From Acidobacteriota bacterium (lineage in GTDB: Bacteria; Acidobacteriota; Blastocatellia; Pyrinomonadales; Pyrinomonadaceae), in the NCBI GenBank assembly GCA_016700075.1, contig CP065000.1, positions 3,300,001 through 3,364,000 on the forward strand: 64,000 nucleotides of DNA, read 5' to 3'. This document shows positions 17,692-26,739 of the stretch, piece after piece. The translations under genes and the position numbers were made by a program. Every line of letters begins with the position of its first letter. Position 1 is the stretch's first letter. The notes under the pieces were generated by a model. The model worked only from the letters and a program-made list of their open reading frames with translations, was not told where the DNA came from and ran no database searches.

Positions 17692-18468
17692 ATGAGATTC
17701 CAAGTGCTGCCAAGCTCCATCGATGAGGACGGACGGGCATCCGCTCGTCAGCACCTGCTGACCGCAATGATCGACGACCGGGTCGCTATCGACGCCGGCT
17801 GTCTCGCAATGTCCTGTTCAGAGTTTCAAAGGGATAATGTCCGGGATATCCTGTTGACACACACGCACCTCGACCACATTGCGGGACTTCCGATCTTTCT
17901 CGATGATATGTTTGCTCGGTTGGACGGCCCGATCCGGGTACATGCGACGCGGGAAATGGTCGAGATACTTGAAAGGGACATCTTTAATTGGTCGGTGTAC
18001 CCGAGATTCTCTGAACTAAGAAACGAGCGGGGACCTGTCATCGAATATGTCGAGTTCGCTCACGGCGATACATTCCAAGTTGCTCATCTTACCGTAAAGA
18101 GCATTCCTGTGAACCACAAGGTCCTTGCCACCGGATTTATGATCTCCGACGGGATCACTTCGGTTGCAATAACCGGCGATACCGCAGAAACAGACGAATT
18201 TTGGCAGGTGTGCAGACATGCGGACAATTTGAAAGCTGTCGTAGTGGAGGCTGCTTTTCCGAATGAATTTGACGAGCTCTCTGCCGTTTCAAATCATCTC
18301 ACGCCAATAAAACTTAAAGCGGAGTTGGAAAAATATCCGGAACGTCAATGTCCGGTTTACGTGATAAACATAAAGCCAATGTATCGCGAGACTGTCGTTT
18401 CGCAGCTTGAAGAGCTTTCTATCGCCGGCCTTGAGATAGTAGAACTCGGCAGGGTTTATGAGGTCTGA
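17692..18468 (+). CDS. Metallo-beta-lactamase-fold hydrolase, cAMP-phosphodiesterase-like
   Basis: A 258-aa protein with the MBL metal motif HxHxDH at His57/His59/Asp61/His62 (LLTHTHLDHIAG), a later VNHKVLATGF histidine and ITGDTAETDEF aspartate. The arrangement resembles class-II 3',5'-cyclic-nucleotide phosphodiesterases, which belong to this fold, but could be another phosphodiesterase or RNase Z-like hydrolase. It starts 3 nt after the SDR gene, so both are probably cotranscribed. Its end overlaps the convergent small gene by 13 nt. Confidence 0.8.
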   Translation: MRFQVLPSSIDEDGRASARQHLLTAMIDDRVAIDAGCLAMSCSEFQRDNVRDILLTHTHLDHIAGLPIFLDDMFARLDGPIRVHATREMVEILERDIFNWSVYPRFSELRNERGPVIEYVEFAHGDTFQVAHLTVKSIPVNHKVLATGFMISDGITSVAITGDTAETDEFWQVCRHADNLKAVVVEAAFPNEFDELSAVSNHLTPIKLKAELEKYPERQCPVYVINIKPMYRETVVSQLEELSIAGLEIVELGRVYEV

Positions 18469-18686
18469 TCTCGCGCGGCCTTCTCCCTTAGAAAATTAAT
18501 TGCCTCAAATGCGGCCTCGCGATACTCGCCGGGGAAATCGTCGAGACGTACACGGCCGTTCGGCATCACCTCGATAATGCGGAACGTGCGGGCATCTCGC
18601 AATTTGCCGGGCATTATTTCTGCACGAAATGTGACCATCATATTCGGCCTCGCCCACATTCGATTCTCGGTGTCATCATTGATCAT
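18456..18686 (-). CDS. Small hypothetical protein (76 aa)
   Basis: A 76-aa soluble protein that reads as a small beta domain with a C-terminal helix (REAAFEAINFLREKAARDQ). The pattern VRLDDFPGEYREAAFE suggests a folded domain. It starts with ATGA overlapping the stop of the upstream 65-aa gene, which supports both being real. No family recognised. Confidence 0.6.
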   Translation of the reverse strand: MINDDTENRMWARPNMMVTFRAEIMPGKLRDARTFRIIEVMPNGRVRLDDFPGEYREAAFEAINFLREKAARDQTS

Positions 18687-18880
18687 TGGTCTTTCACTGC
18701 TTCCTCGGATATCTTGCCTTTATGTTTTGCTTTACGTCCTGACGGCAGACGGGACTCGTCGGGCGTTCGTTCGCCCATCCGCCGGGTCGGCGGTGCCGTC
18801 GGTTTCCTTATAGATCCAAAAATTGGAAGGTCCGGCATTTTTTTCTTCTTTTTCTTCACGATCGCTGCTCGATCTGCCAA
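18683..18880 (-). CDS. Small Lys/Pro-rich hypothetical protein (65 aa)
   Basis: A 65-aa low-complexity basic protein with a run of six lysines (IVKKKKKKMP) and a Pro/Arg-rich middle. It is coupled by an ATGA overlap to the 76-aa gene downstream. Its composition alone cannot prove coding; the overlap is the main support. Confidence 0.45.
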   Translation of the reverse strand: MADRAAIVKKKKKKMPDLPIFGSIRKPTAPPTRRMGERTPDESRLPSGRKAKHKGKISEEAVKDQ

Positions 18881-18970
18881 AAAACGATTTGAATTGCGGC
18901 AGTTATTGACAAATCTACCATGAAAACCTAATTTCTTGTTTAAGGTTTTTCCTGACTTCCTCTTATTTTT

Positions 18971-19876
18971 GTGATGAAAGACAGGCGTCCATATCTGGTC
19001 CCGGCGTCAAATTATTATGTACTCGCGTTCGCAGTTTCGGGCGCGGTCTTCTTTGTCGTTTGGGGCATAATGCACGATCTTGGATCGGATATGCCGTGGA
19101 TCATCGCAGGAGTAGCCGGAAGCGGGCTATTGTTCGGGTCGGTGATCGTTCGAGAGATCTTTATGCGGCGGGCTGCACGCCGACGATTTGAGGCACAGGC
19201 CCAGTCACGTGCCGGCCGTCCAATCTACGGTGCCGCAGGAACCAAAAAGTTAACGATCGAGCAAAATGAGGAGATACTCGACCAGATCCGCAGAAAGTCG
19301 AACGCTGCGAACGTGTTGGGTACAATAGCGTCCGGGCATCGTGAGGTATTCGAACTCTGCGGCGCCTATCTTTCTGCAAACGAGGCAGAATTGAGAACTA
19401 TAAGTGCCTCTTCCCCACGGCTGGCTCCCTTATTGAGGAGCCGAAGCAAGGTTATGGACGCTCACCGGTTCCATATGCTCAAGTGGGCCGAGATCGAATC
19501 CAGGTCATTGACTGCCGAGATCCGAAAACGGCGGACGCCGTCAGAGCGGTCTGAGATCGCCCGCGATGCAATGGAGGTGATCGACACGGCATTGGCATCA
19601 TATCCCACCGAGCAGGCACTGATACAGTCAAAGGCCGCACTGCATGAGATCTCGATACAGATCAAGGTCTCTGAATTCATCGATGTGGCCAACACTGCAG
19701 CCGACGCCGGCGATCTGGTTAAAGCTCAGGACATTATGAGGGATGCACTATATTTTCTCGGCCGCCAGCAGGCCGGCCCGTCGACCGACCTCATGGCCGA
19801 GCAGATCCGAGCAGAGATCGACCTCTTGGAAGGAGAGATCGTGTCCTTGTCCGGTCGCGGAAAGCGGTCAGAATGA
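18971..19876 (+). CDS. Membrane protein with long cytoplasmic helical region
   Basis: A 301-aa protein with two N-terminal membrane helices (about residues 16-35 and 42-62), a basic stretch (REIFMRRAARRRFE) that by the positive-inside rule faces the cytoplasm, and about 220 residues of mostly helical, charged sequence. There is no recognised domain. Start codons GTG 18971 and ATG 18974 are adjacent. It opens a run of four co-oriented genes up to the SLBB protein. Confidence 0.75.
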   Translation: MMKDRRPYLVPASNYYVLAFAVSGAVFFVVWGIMHDLGSDMPWIIAGVAGSGLLFGSVIVREIFMRRAARRRFEAQAQSRAGRPIYGAAGTKKLTIEQNEEILDQIRRKSNAANVLGTIASGHREVFELCGAYLSANEAELRTISASSPRLAPLLRSRSKVMDAHRFHMLKWAEIESRSLTAEIRKRRTPSERSEIARDAMEVIDTALASYPTEQALIQSKAALHEISIQIKVSEFIDVANTAADAGDLVKAQDIMRDALYFLGRQQAGPSTDLMAEQIRAEIDLLEGEIVSLSGRGKRSE

Positions 19877-19891
19877 TATACTTGCAAGCTA

Positions 19892-20134
19892 ATGATCTCT
19901 CAACGATGTCCAAAATGCAGAAGCAGCCGGATCCGGCGCGGATACCGTCCAACGCCGTTTTTCATGAAGTTGCTGTTCAGATACCGCTTGCTGTGTGATT
20001 CCTGCAATTGGGAGTTCATGGGATTTGCAGTTCCTGGGACAGTAGAAAACTCATCGCGGGGAAAGAGGAATAAGGGCAAAACAAAGCCTTCTGCACAGCA
20101 AACCATTTCCGGCGAAAACTCACCTAAATCCTAA
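19892..20134 (+). CDS. Small zinc-ribbon protein (80 aa)
   Basis: An 80-aa protein with two CxxC pairs, CPKC (residues 6-9) and CDSC (about 35-38), spaced like a zinc ribbon, and a basic Lys/Ser-rich tail. It starts 15 nt after the previous gene, and its stop directly abuts the GTG of the polysaccharide-export gene, so it is probably part of that operon. Role unknown. Confidence 0.7.
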   Translation: MISQRCPKCRSSRIRRGYRPTPFFMKLLFRYRLLCDSCNWEFMGFAVPGTVENSSRGKRNKGKTKPSAQQTISGENSPKS

Positions 20135-21106
20135 GTGTCCTTATTTTTGGTCCTAGTGTCATTCACTTGCCGCGGTCTGTTCGTGCTGGCTGCATTTGTT
20201 TCGACAGCAGCGATATTCGCCCACGGTCAAACATCCCGGCTCGACCGGATCCACATTGGAGACGTGATAGAGGTTGACCAGGTCGGGGGCACCGAGTTCG
20301 ATTGGCGCGGCAGAGTAGGTGCTGACGGTTCGCTGATCGGCTTTGACACGTACGATGAGCCGATAATTGCGCTCTGCAAAACCGACATTGAGCTTGCGGC
20401 CGAAATTGAGGCCGGATTTCGCAAGATATTGAGAGAACCCAAATTCGCGGTAAGGATCATCGACAGATCGCAAAGGCCGACAGTGACCATAGAAGGAGCC
20501 GTCAAAACACCCTCAAGATTCAGGTTGATGCGTGAGGTTCAGCTGCGGGAACTTATTGCACTCGCCGGCGGGCTTTCGGACTCAGTTGCCGGGGACATAA
20601 TCATCAACCGCCAGGCAGCCATCGCCTGTTCAGAAGGAGCCGTTGATCCCGGCAGAAGCGGTTTTGAGCAGATCAGAATAAGCCTTAGAGATCTTTTGGC
20701 AGGAAAGCCAGATGCCGATGTCGAGATCATGCTTGGCGATATTATTATCGTCGATAAGGCCGCCATCGTGTATATTATTGGAGGGGTTCGAACGCCCGGA
20801 ACCGTCTATATCAGAGGGCAAGAAACACTACTGGCGGCAATAGAAAAGGCCGGCGGTTTTTCGAAAGATGCGGTTAAAGATCAGATCTCTGTATTTCGCC
20901 GCGGAGAGAGCGGAAGCGAGATCATCCAATGCGGGATCGGCAAAGATGCCTCGTGTGATCCGGAAAAAGCTGTAACAATGCCGTTTGACATTATTGAGAT
21001 AGGAACTAAGGGGCGTCCGCAAAGACAATACGCACCGGTCTTTGCGGCAGTGGAACAAGCACTTAACGGTTCGAACAAGGAGCTTCCATTGCGTATAATC
21101 GAATAG
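20135..21106 (+). CDS. Polysaccharide export protein with SLBB domains
   Basis: A 323-aa exported protein of the Wza/poly-export type. After an N-terminal hydrophobic signal (about residues 12-32) it has a Poly_export opening (RIHIGDVIEV...FDWRGRVGADG), then two SLBB segments: VTIEGAVKTPSRFRL...LRELIALAGGL and VYIIGGVRTPGTVYIRGQETLLAAIEKAGGF. Such proteins form or extend outer-membrane export channels. No polymerase or tyrosine kinase partner genes lie nearby, which is unusual. GTG start at 20135 abuts the preceding stop. Confidence 0.85.
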   Translation: MSLFLVLVSFTCRGLFVLAAFVSTAAIFAHGQTSRLDRIHIGDVIEVDQVGGTEFDWRGRVGADGSLIGFDTYDEPIIALCKTDIELAAEIEAGFRKILREPKFAVRIIDRSQRPTVTIEGAVKTPSRFRLMREVQLRELIALAGGLSDSVAGDIIINRQAAIACSEGAVDPGRSGFEQIRISLRDLLAGKPDADVEIMLGDIIIVDKAAIVYIIGGVRTPGTVYIRGQETLLAAIEKAGGFSKDAVKDQISVFRRGESGSEIIQCGIGKDASCDPEKAVTMPFDIIEIGTKGRPQRQYAPVFAAVEQALNGSNKELPLRIIE

Positions 21107-21129
21107 TTTTATTTGGGAGAAGTATCTTT

Positions 21130-21336
21130 ATGGCAACCAGAAAAAAAGGATTAAGCAGGCGAATGAAGGTCCTGCTTTCCGTTTTGGCAGTTTCGATCGT
21201 TATCGGCGTGATGATCGCCTATGACCAGATCTCGCCGCTTTACATTTTGACCAGTGTGGCTCTGATCGTGCTGTTGGTGGTCGTCGGTTTTTCGGATCTG
21301 GAAAAAGTAGGCCGAATGGACGACCAAGAAGTTTAA
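21130..21336 (+). CDS. Small membrane protein (68 aa)
   Basis: A 68-aa protein with a basic N-terminus (RKKGLSRRMK) and two membrane helices (about 12-30 and 36-53), ending in an acidic tail. It lies between the SLBB protein and the matrixin gene in the same direction, with 23-nt and short gaps. No family recognised. Confidence 0.7.
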   Translation: MATRKKGLSRRMKVLLSVLAVSIVIGVMIAYDQISPLYILTSVALIVLLVVVGFSDLEKVGRMDDQEV

Positions 21337-21351
21337 TAATTGTCTGTTTCT

Positions 21352-22605
21352 ATGCGCTTGACCGTTCTATTGTCGCTGCTGATGCTATCGACGTCTCTTG
21401 TTTACGGGAGTTCCGTCGGTGCGCTTTCCGGCGATGATGCCGGCGGCGTCAGGTGGAAAAATTCAACCGTTAGGATCGCGGTCTCTACTACGATCGACGA
21501 TTCGGCACCCAATATAAAGAACGGCAGCCGCATACGTGAGGCCCTCTTTCGCAGCATTCTGCGTTGGGAAGCGGTCGCCGATGTGAGATTCACAACAGAA
21601 TATGTCGAACGCGAAATTACGTCGACAAAGGGGAATGCCGGCGACGGCATAAGCCTAATAACGATGTCATCGCTGCCGGAGTTTGTTCAGCTATTCGGAA
21701 AGAGCGGCTCTCATGAGGCCGCGCGAACGCGTGTCTATTTCGACAAACGCGGAAATATTTACGAGGCGGACATTTTTTTGAATCCGTTCGCACTCTTTTC
21801 AACCGATGGTTCTTACGGCACGTTCGATTTGGAAAGCGTTTTCACGCATGAGTTAGGACATGTTCTCGGCCTTCGCCATAATCATGTCCCATCGTCAATG
21901 ATGTTCGACGCTGTGTCTGAGAATGGGCCACTTGGGCCGCTCGCTCCGCCGCGACGCGATCTTCTTTCTGCAGACATTGCGGCTATCAGGTCGTTGTACG
22001 GAGCCATTTCTGAGGAAGGCGAGTGCTGTGCTGCCGCCTCTGGGCGACTGCTGTTTGCCGGCAAAGGGATGAAAGCAGGCGTATTTGCCGAAGATCCTGA
22101 AACTGGAAGGCTTATCGCGGTAACGGAATCTTCTACTGACGGAAAATTTGATATTGCTGGGCTCTCTGACGGAACTTACAACTTCTTTTGGCTGCGCGAC
22201 GGAACATTTGGCTACATTGACGCCTACGTCAAACTGACAAGAACGAGCCGTACAATTATTGAAACTAAACGCGTCCGCAGCTTCGAACCGATCTATGTCC
22301 CGACCTTTATCGGCATCTACGGCATACTTTCCGAGTCGGCAGTTTCACTACGAAAGGGTGAACAGTATCGAGTCTTTTTCGGCGGTCAGGTTGCTGCAGT
22401 TGAGTCGATGACGCCGTTGGTGCGAGGGCCGTTCATCACAATAGATGCCTCAACAAAGCAGGTTGAAAATTATGGACGCGGATTATTTGTCACAAGTTTC
22501 ATTTTGAAGGTTGATGCCGACGCTCCGTCGGGAGCCTATAGTGTGATGTTTGCATCTGAGGACGGAAGAACCGGCGTTTCATTAGGCGCGATCGACATCC
22601 GTTAG
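21352..22605 (+). CDS. Secreted matrixin-like metalloprotease
   Basis: A 417-aa exported zinc protease. The signal peptide is LTVLLSLLMLSTSLVYG. The HExxHxxGxxH motif (HELGHVLGLRH, residues 166-176) and the Met-turn region SSMMFD place it in the metzincin/matrixin group. Downstream (from about residue 220) a beta domain resembles carboxypeptidase-regulatory-like modules (TDGKFDIAGLSDGTYNFFW), followed by an Ig-like C-terminal part. The ATG at 21352 is chosen because it leads straight into the signal peptide; TTG 21340 gives four more residues. Confidence 0.85.
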   Translation: MRLTVLLSLLMLSTSLVYGSSVGALSGDDAGGVRWKNSTVRIAVSTTIDDSAPNIKNGSRIREALFRSILRWEAVADVRFTTEYVEREITSTKGNAGDGISLITMSSLPEFVQLFGKSGSHEAARTRVYFDKRGNIYEADIFLNPFALFSTDGSYGTFDLESVFTHELGHVLGLRHNHVPSSMMFDAVSENGPLGPLAPPRRDLLSADIAAIRSLYGAISEEGECCAAASGRLLFAGKGMKAGVFAEDPETGRLIAVTESSTDGKFDIAGLSDGTYNFFWLRDGTFGYIDAYVKLTRTSRTIIETKRVRSFEPIYVPTFIGIYGILSESAVSLRKGEQYRVFFGGQVAAVESMTPLVRGPFITIDASTKQVENYGRGLFVTSFILKVDADAPSGAYSVMFASEDGRTGVSLGAIDIR

Positions 22606-22664
22606 TACTGTTTTGTCGATTTGGAATAGTTGCCTTTTTTAGAGACGTGTGCATAATTAGGGGT

Positions 22665-22876
22665 GTTCACCTCCCGGTGAACATTAGTTGCCGCAGAAAT
22701 GCGGCGGCTCAGGGGCGACGGTGTGGGAGACGTCGCCCTTGATATTTTTTAGGTTTTGGTGTCTGCTAAGGCATTGTCCGCATTTGCATTAAATATGACC
22801 TCGGTTGTCCGGTACATTCCTGCAACTTTTTGCCCTGCGGAGCATCTGCCCCGACAGGGTTTTTCTCTTCCCGATT
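22665..22876 (+). other. Structured leader before the KimA-like gene
   Basis: This region holds a series of hairpins: gttcacc/ggtgaac (22665-22671/22676-22682), gccgc/gcggc (22690-22694/22701-22705), gggcgacg/cgtcgccc (22713-22720/22731-22738, followed by a T-rich tract), and ccctg...caggg (22833-22837/22855-22859) followed by tttttctc just before the ATG at 22877. The third could be the terminator of the matrixin gene. The last would terminate transcription directly in front of the permease gene, as an attenuator does. No known riboswitch core was recognised. Confidence 0.5.
22713..22750 (+). terminator. Probable terminator of the matrixin gene
   Basis: An 8-bp GC-rich stem (22713-22720/22731-22738) with a 10-nt loop is followed after a short ttga by tatttttt. 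It lies 108 nt after the matrixin stop; alternatively it is part of the downstream gene's leader. Confidence 0.6.
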
Positions 22877-24883
22877 ATGAAACAAGGCATCGGAGAAAGG
22901 CTTAGAGGCTGGTTCTATTTTGGTGTGAACGAACCGGCAGGGCCGCACGAGCCCGAGGGCCGCCACAAAAAATATCCGTGGTGGAAAGTGATGTGCCTGA
23001 CCGGCGTTGATTATTTTTCGACGCTTGGTTATCAGCCGGGAATTGCGTTCCTGGCTGCAGGTGTTCTTTCGCCGTTCGCGACATTGATACTCGTTCTGCT
23101 CACGCTCTTCGGTGCGTTGCCCATGTACAAACGCGTCGCTGAAGAGAGCCCGCACGGCGACGGATCGATCTCGATGCTCGAGAATCTGCTTTCGCGATGG
23201 AAGGGCAAGATGTTCGTCCTCGTGCTTCTGGGTTTCGTTGCGACGAGTTTCATAATTACCATCACGCTGTCCGCTGCCGATGCCACAGCCCACATCATCG
23301 AAAACCCTTACGTTGAGCATTATGCCAAGTTCCTTGATCACCGCGTCATCGTTACGCTGGTGCTGATCGCCGCTCTCGGTGCGGTTTTTCTTCGGGGTTT
23401 TAACGAAGCGATCGGCCTTGCGGTTTTCATCGTCGCGATATTTTTGACATTGAACACGATAACGATAGTCGTCGGGCTTCGCGAGATATTTTTTGTTCAG
23501 CCGGACGTTTATCTGAATTGGCAGCAGATGGTCTGGGGCAGCCCGACCGTGGAAGGCAGCGTGATGTGGCTCGTCCTTGCGTCGGTAATGGTCTTTCCGC
23601 GCCTTGCTCTGGGGCTTTCGGGCTTTGAGACGGGCGTTGTTGTGATGCCGCTGGTAAAGAGCGACAAGCCGCTGCCCGCCGAGAAAAAGGCGAAGATCAT
23701 ACAAACGACGTTCGCTGAGGTGGAGCCTGACGAAGAAGAGCGTGCATATCTGGAAGGCCGTATCCGAAACGGCAAAAAACTCCTCAGCGGTGCGGCGTTG
23801 ATCATGAGCGTTATGCTTGTCGGCAGCAGCATCATCACTTCGATGCTGATCTCGCCGGAGAAGTTTCAGGTCGGCGGTGAGGCTTACGGCAGGGCTGTTT
23901 CGTACCTCGCTCACAAGATGCTCGGCGGCGGCTTCGGGACGGCGTATGACGTTTCGACGATCTTGATACTTTGGTTCGCAGGTGCGTCGGCGATGGCGGG
24001 TCTTCTGAATATCGTTCCGCGATATCTGCCGCGTTATGGAATGGCCCCTGATTGGGCTCGTGCGACGCGGCCGCTTGTACTCGTTTTTACGGCGATCTGT
24101 GCGGTCGTAACGATACTTTTTGATGCAGAAGTGAACGCTCAGGGCGGAGCGTATGCGACGGGTGTGCTCGCATTGATGACGTCGGCGTGTGTCGCGGTGA
24201 TGTTGTCGCAGCGGCGAAAGAAAAAGGCGGCGTGGATCTTGTATTTGTTGATCACGGTGGTTTTCACCTACACGCTGATCGTGAACATCATTCAGCAGCC
24301 GAGCGGCCTGAAGATCGCGTCGTTCTTCATCTTCGCTATCATCGCGACGTCATTCATATCGCGGGCGTTGCGTTCGACGGAGATCCGCATCGACGAGATC
24401 GTGTTGGATGAGCAGGCAACGAAGTTCATCGCCGACGCCGCGGAAGAGGGCGAGATACGCATCGTTACAAATCGCCGAGAGACCGGCGACGCGACAGAAT
24501 ACCGCTACAAAGAGCATGAGAAACGCGTCGATAACCACATCCCGTCGTCAGACCCCATCCTGTTTTACGAGGTCGAGACCGGCGACGCGTCCGAGTTTCG
24601 CGGGCGGCTAATGATTCGTGGCGTTGATGTTGACGGTTACAGGATATTGCGCACTCAGGCTCCTGCTGTTCCGAATGCCATCGCGGGGTTCCTGTTGTAT
24701 CTTCGTGATGAGACAAACAAGATACCGCACGTTTATTTCGGCTGGAGCGAAGGCAATCCGCTGATGTATTTGGCTCGATACATCCTTTTTGGCGAGGGCG
24801 ACACCGCACCCGTAACGCGCGAGATATTACGGCAGGCGGAGCATGATCCCGAACTCCGTCCGAACGTTCACGTCGGCGGTTAA
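22877..24883 (+). CDS. APC-superfamily permease, KimA-like potassium transporter
   Basis: A 668-aa inner-membrane protein with about 12 helices and a soluble C-terminal domain of about 150 residues. The segment MCLTGVDYFSTLGYQPGIAF after a short amphipathic start resembles KimA-type proton-coupled K+ importers (the APC branch), and the long cytoplasmic C-terminus also fits. Assignment is by recall of family features and is tentative; an amino-acid permease is the alternative. The ATG at 22877 lacks a Shine-Dalgarno sequence and lies directly after a terminator-like hairpin (22833-22865). Confidence 0.7.
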   Translation: MKQGIGERLRGWFYFGVNEPAGPHEPEGRHKKYPWWKVMCLTGVDYFSTLGYQPGIAFLAAGVLSPFATLILVLLTLFGALPMYKRVAEESPHGDGSISMLENLLSRWKGKMFVLVLLGFVATSFIITITLSAADATAHIIENPYVEHYAKFLDHRVIVTLVLIAALGAVFLRGFNEAIGLAVFIVAIFLTLNTITIVVGLREIFFVQPDVYLNWQQMVWGSPTVEGSVMWLVLASVMVFPRLALGLSGFETGVVVMPLVKSDKPLPAEKKAKIIQTTFAEVEPDEEERAYLEGRIRNGKKLLSGAALIMSVMLVGSSIITSMLISPEKFQVGGEAYGRAVSYLAHKMLGGGFGTAYDVSTILILWFAGASAMAGLLNIVPRYLPRYGMAPDWARATRPLVLVFTAICAVVTILFDAEVNAQGGAYATGVLALMTSACVAVMLSQRRKKKAAWILYLLITVVFTYTLIVNIIQQPSGLKIASFFIFAIIATSFISRALRSTEIRIDEIVLDEQATKFIADAAEEGEIRIVTNRRETGDATEYRYKEHEKRVDNHIPSSDPILFYEVETGDASEFRGRLMIRGVDVDGYRILRTQAPAVPNAIAGFLLYLRDETNKIPHVYFGWSEGNPLMYLARYILFGEGDTAPVTREILRQAEHDPELRPNVHVGG

Positions 24884-24886
24884 TGG

Positions 24887-25279
24887 TCAGCTATTGTTTG
24901 AGGCTCCGGCGGCGAGGGCGTTCTTAGCGTCGTAGCACGGGCGGCAGTAAACGGGGCGTCCTTGCGACGGATAGAAGGGAACCGTCGTCTGCTTTCCGCA
25001 ATCTTCACAACGAACGGGCATCGCGACAATGAATTTCTTCCCCGCGGCCTTTGCGGAGATTATCGCTTCCATTCGGTTGGTCTTTGCTTTTTTGCAGTCA
25101 CGGCAGCGTTTCGGCGGGTTCCCGAGGTTCTTATCTGCGTAAAACGCTTGTTCGCCTGCGGTCCAGACGAATTCCACGCCGCATTCGATGCATTCGATCA
25201 TCGTATCGGTAAAGTTCGAGTGTTCGGCGGGAGTTTCCGTGCTGATGATCTCGATATTGTTGCCTAGTTCTTCAGGCAT
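24887..25279 (-). CDS. Double zinc-ribbon protein (CxxC-x17-CxxC)
   Basis: A 130-aa soluble protein with two zinc-ribbon modules. The first has CIEC (ECIECGVEFVW) and CRDC (RCRDCKKAK); the second has CEDC and CRPC separated by 17 residues (CEDCGKQTTVPFY...YCRPCYD), the CxxC-x17-CxxC arrangement known from small bacterial zinc proteins. The ATG at 25279 (PEELGNN) is preferred; the frame extends to a TTG at 25348. It is convergent with the KimA-like gene (3-nt gap). Role unknown, possibly nucleic-acid or protein binding. Confidence 0.75.
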   Translation of the reverse strand: MPEELGNNIEIISTETPAEHSNFTDTMIECIECGVEFVWTAGEQAFYADKNLGNPPKRCRDCKKAKTNRMEAIISAKAAGKKFIVAMPVRCEDCGKQTTVPFYPSQGRPVYCRPCYDAKNALAAGASNNS

Positions 25280-25453
25280 CTTAGGACCGCTCTTTCGCCG
25301 CGGGTGGAGTGACGCTGTATAGTGGAAGAGAACTATTGAATTCGCCAAAGCGGCTATGAGCGTCGCGAAGAGCGTAAGTTAAGTCGAAGTTACATCTAAC
25401 GCATTCGCGTGTCAAGAATAGGTAAACAGCCAACTGCAGATCGGTTTCAGAGT

Positions 25454-26725
25454 ATGAATGTCCTAATTGTCGGATCAGGCGGCCGCGAACACGCGATCTG
25501 CCGAGCGTTTCGTAAAAGCGGCCGTGTCGAAAAAGTTTATTGCGCCAACGGCAACGCCGGCATCGCCGAGATCGCGGAATGCGTGGCGATAAAGCCCGAC
25601 GACATCGCGGGGCTTGCGGCTTTTGCTGAAGAGAACAACGTCGATCTGACGTTCGTCGGCGGCGAGACGGCGTTGGCGGCCGGCATTGTCGATGAATTCG
25701 AGGCTCGAAGGCTGCGTATTTTCGGCCCGACGAAATCTGCCGCCGAGCTTGAGGCGAGCAAATCCTTTGCAAAACAGCATATGTCGCGTCACGGCGTGCC
25801 GACAGCAGCATATGCCGTCGCAAATTCGCCAGCCGAGGCCGTCGCGGTGCTTGAAAGCGGCAAATTCGGCGATGAAGCGACGCCTGTCGTCGTGAAAGCG
25901 GACGGTTTGGCGGCGGGAAAAGGCGTTGTCGTCGCGGCGGATCTTGCAGAGGCCATCGCGGCCGTCAACGAAATGGCTGCTCTTGTCGGGGCCGACGCTG
26001 CGGAGACGATAGTTTTGGAAGAATGCCTCGTCGGCAAGGAGGTTTCGCTGCTGATGTTCGCGTCGGGCGAGCAGTACGCTCTGATGCCGGCCGTTCGCGA
26101 CCATAAACGCATCGGTGAAGGCAACACGGGGCCAAATACCGGCGGACTGGGCACGTTCACAGACGACTCGCTGTTGACTGCCGACGAGCTTGCAGAAATT
26201 GAGGCGGCGATCGTTGTTCCATCGTTAAAAGGCTCCGTCGCGGACGGCTATCCTTTTCGCGGAATTCTGTTCATCGGGCTGATGATGACGGCCGACGGGC
26301 CGCGTGTGCTGGAATACAACGTTCGATTCGGCGACCCCGAGACGCAGTCGGTGCTGGTCCGGCTGGAAACTGACATAGCAGATATCTGCGACGCGGTTCT
26401 CGACGGCACGATCGGTGATCTCGCAATAGAATGGCGTCAGGGAAGTTCGGCGTGCGTCGTCCTGGCGGCCGCAAATTATCCCGCAAAACCTATCGTCGGC
26501 GACACGATCTTCGGAATTAACGCCGCCGAGTCTCTCGACAACGTAACAGTCTTTCAAGCCGGCACCGCACGCAACACGGACGGCGAGTTGATCACCGCGG
26601 GCGGCCGCGTGCTGGGCGTTACGGCGGTCGGGAACAGTCTTGACGACGCTCTACGCGACGCCTACGCCGCCGTCGATCGCATTTCCTTCGCCGGAATGCA
26701 GTTCCGCCGCGACATCGGGCGATAA
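25454..26725 (+). CDS. purD: Phosphoribosylamine-glycine ligase
   Basis: PurD joins phosphoribosylamine and glycine with ATP in purine synthesis. The 423-aa ATP-grasp protein has the N-terminal VLIVGSGGREHAI, VVVKADGLAAGKGV in the ATP-grasp region, GPNTGGLGT and the metal-binding EYNVRFGDPE. The ATG at 25454 precisely precedes the family start; upstream in-frame codons to 25409 are not needed. A 21-bp repeat array begins 14 nt after its stop. Confidence 0.96.
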   Translation: MNVLIVGSGGREHAICRAFRKSGRVEKVYCANGNAGIAEIAECVAIKPDDIAGLAAFAEENNVDLTFVGGETALAAGIVDEFEARRLRIFGPTKSAAELEASKSFAKQHMSRHGVPTAAYAVANSPAEAVAVLESGKFGDEATPVVVKADGLAAGKGVVVAADLAEAIAAVNEMAALVGADAAETIVLEECLVGKEVSLLMFASGEQYALMPAVRDHKRIGEGNTGPNTGGLGTFTDDSLLTADELAEIEAAIVVPSLKGSVADGYPFRGILFIGLMMTADGPRVLEYNVRFGDPETQSVLVRLETDIADICDAVLDGTIGDLAIEWRQGSSACVVLAAANYPAKPIVGDTIFGINAAESLDNVTVFQAGTARNTDGELITAGGRVLGVTAVGNSLDDALRDAYAAVDRISFAGMQFRRDIGR

Positions 26726-26739
26726 TTTGGCCTCTGTTA

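Noticed and set aside
22606..22876. c-di-AMP (ydaO-type) riboswitch before the KimA-like gene
   Set aside because: The conserved core words of that class could not be matched at the right order and spacing; only the terminator-like end fits.
22766..23914. A long open frame antisense to the KimA-like gene (382 codons)
   Set aside because: Its translation is rich in Arg/His/Gln/Lys without domains, as expected for the reverse strand of a membrane-protein gene; the sense gene is clearly real.
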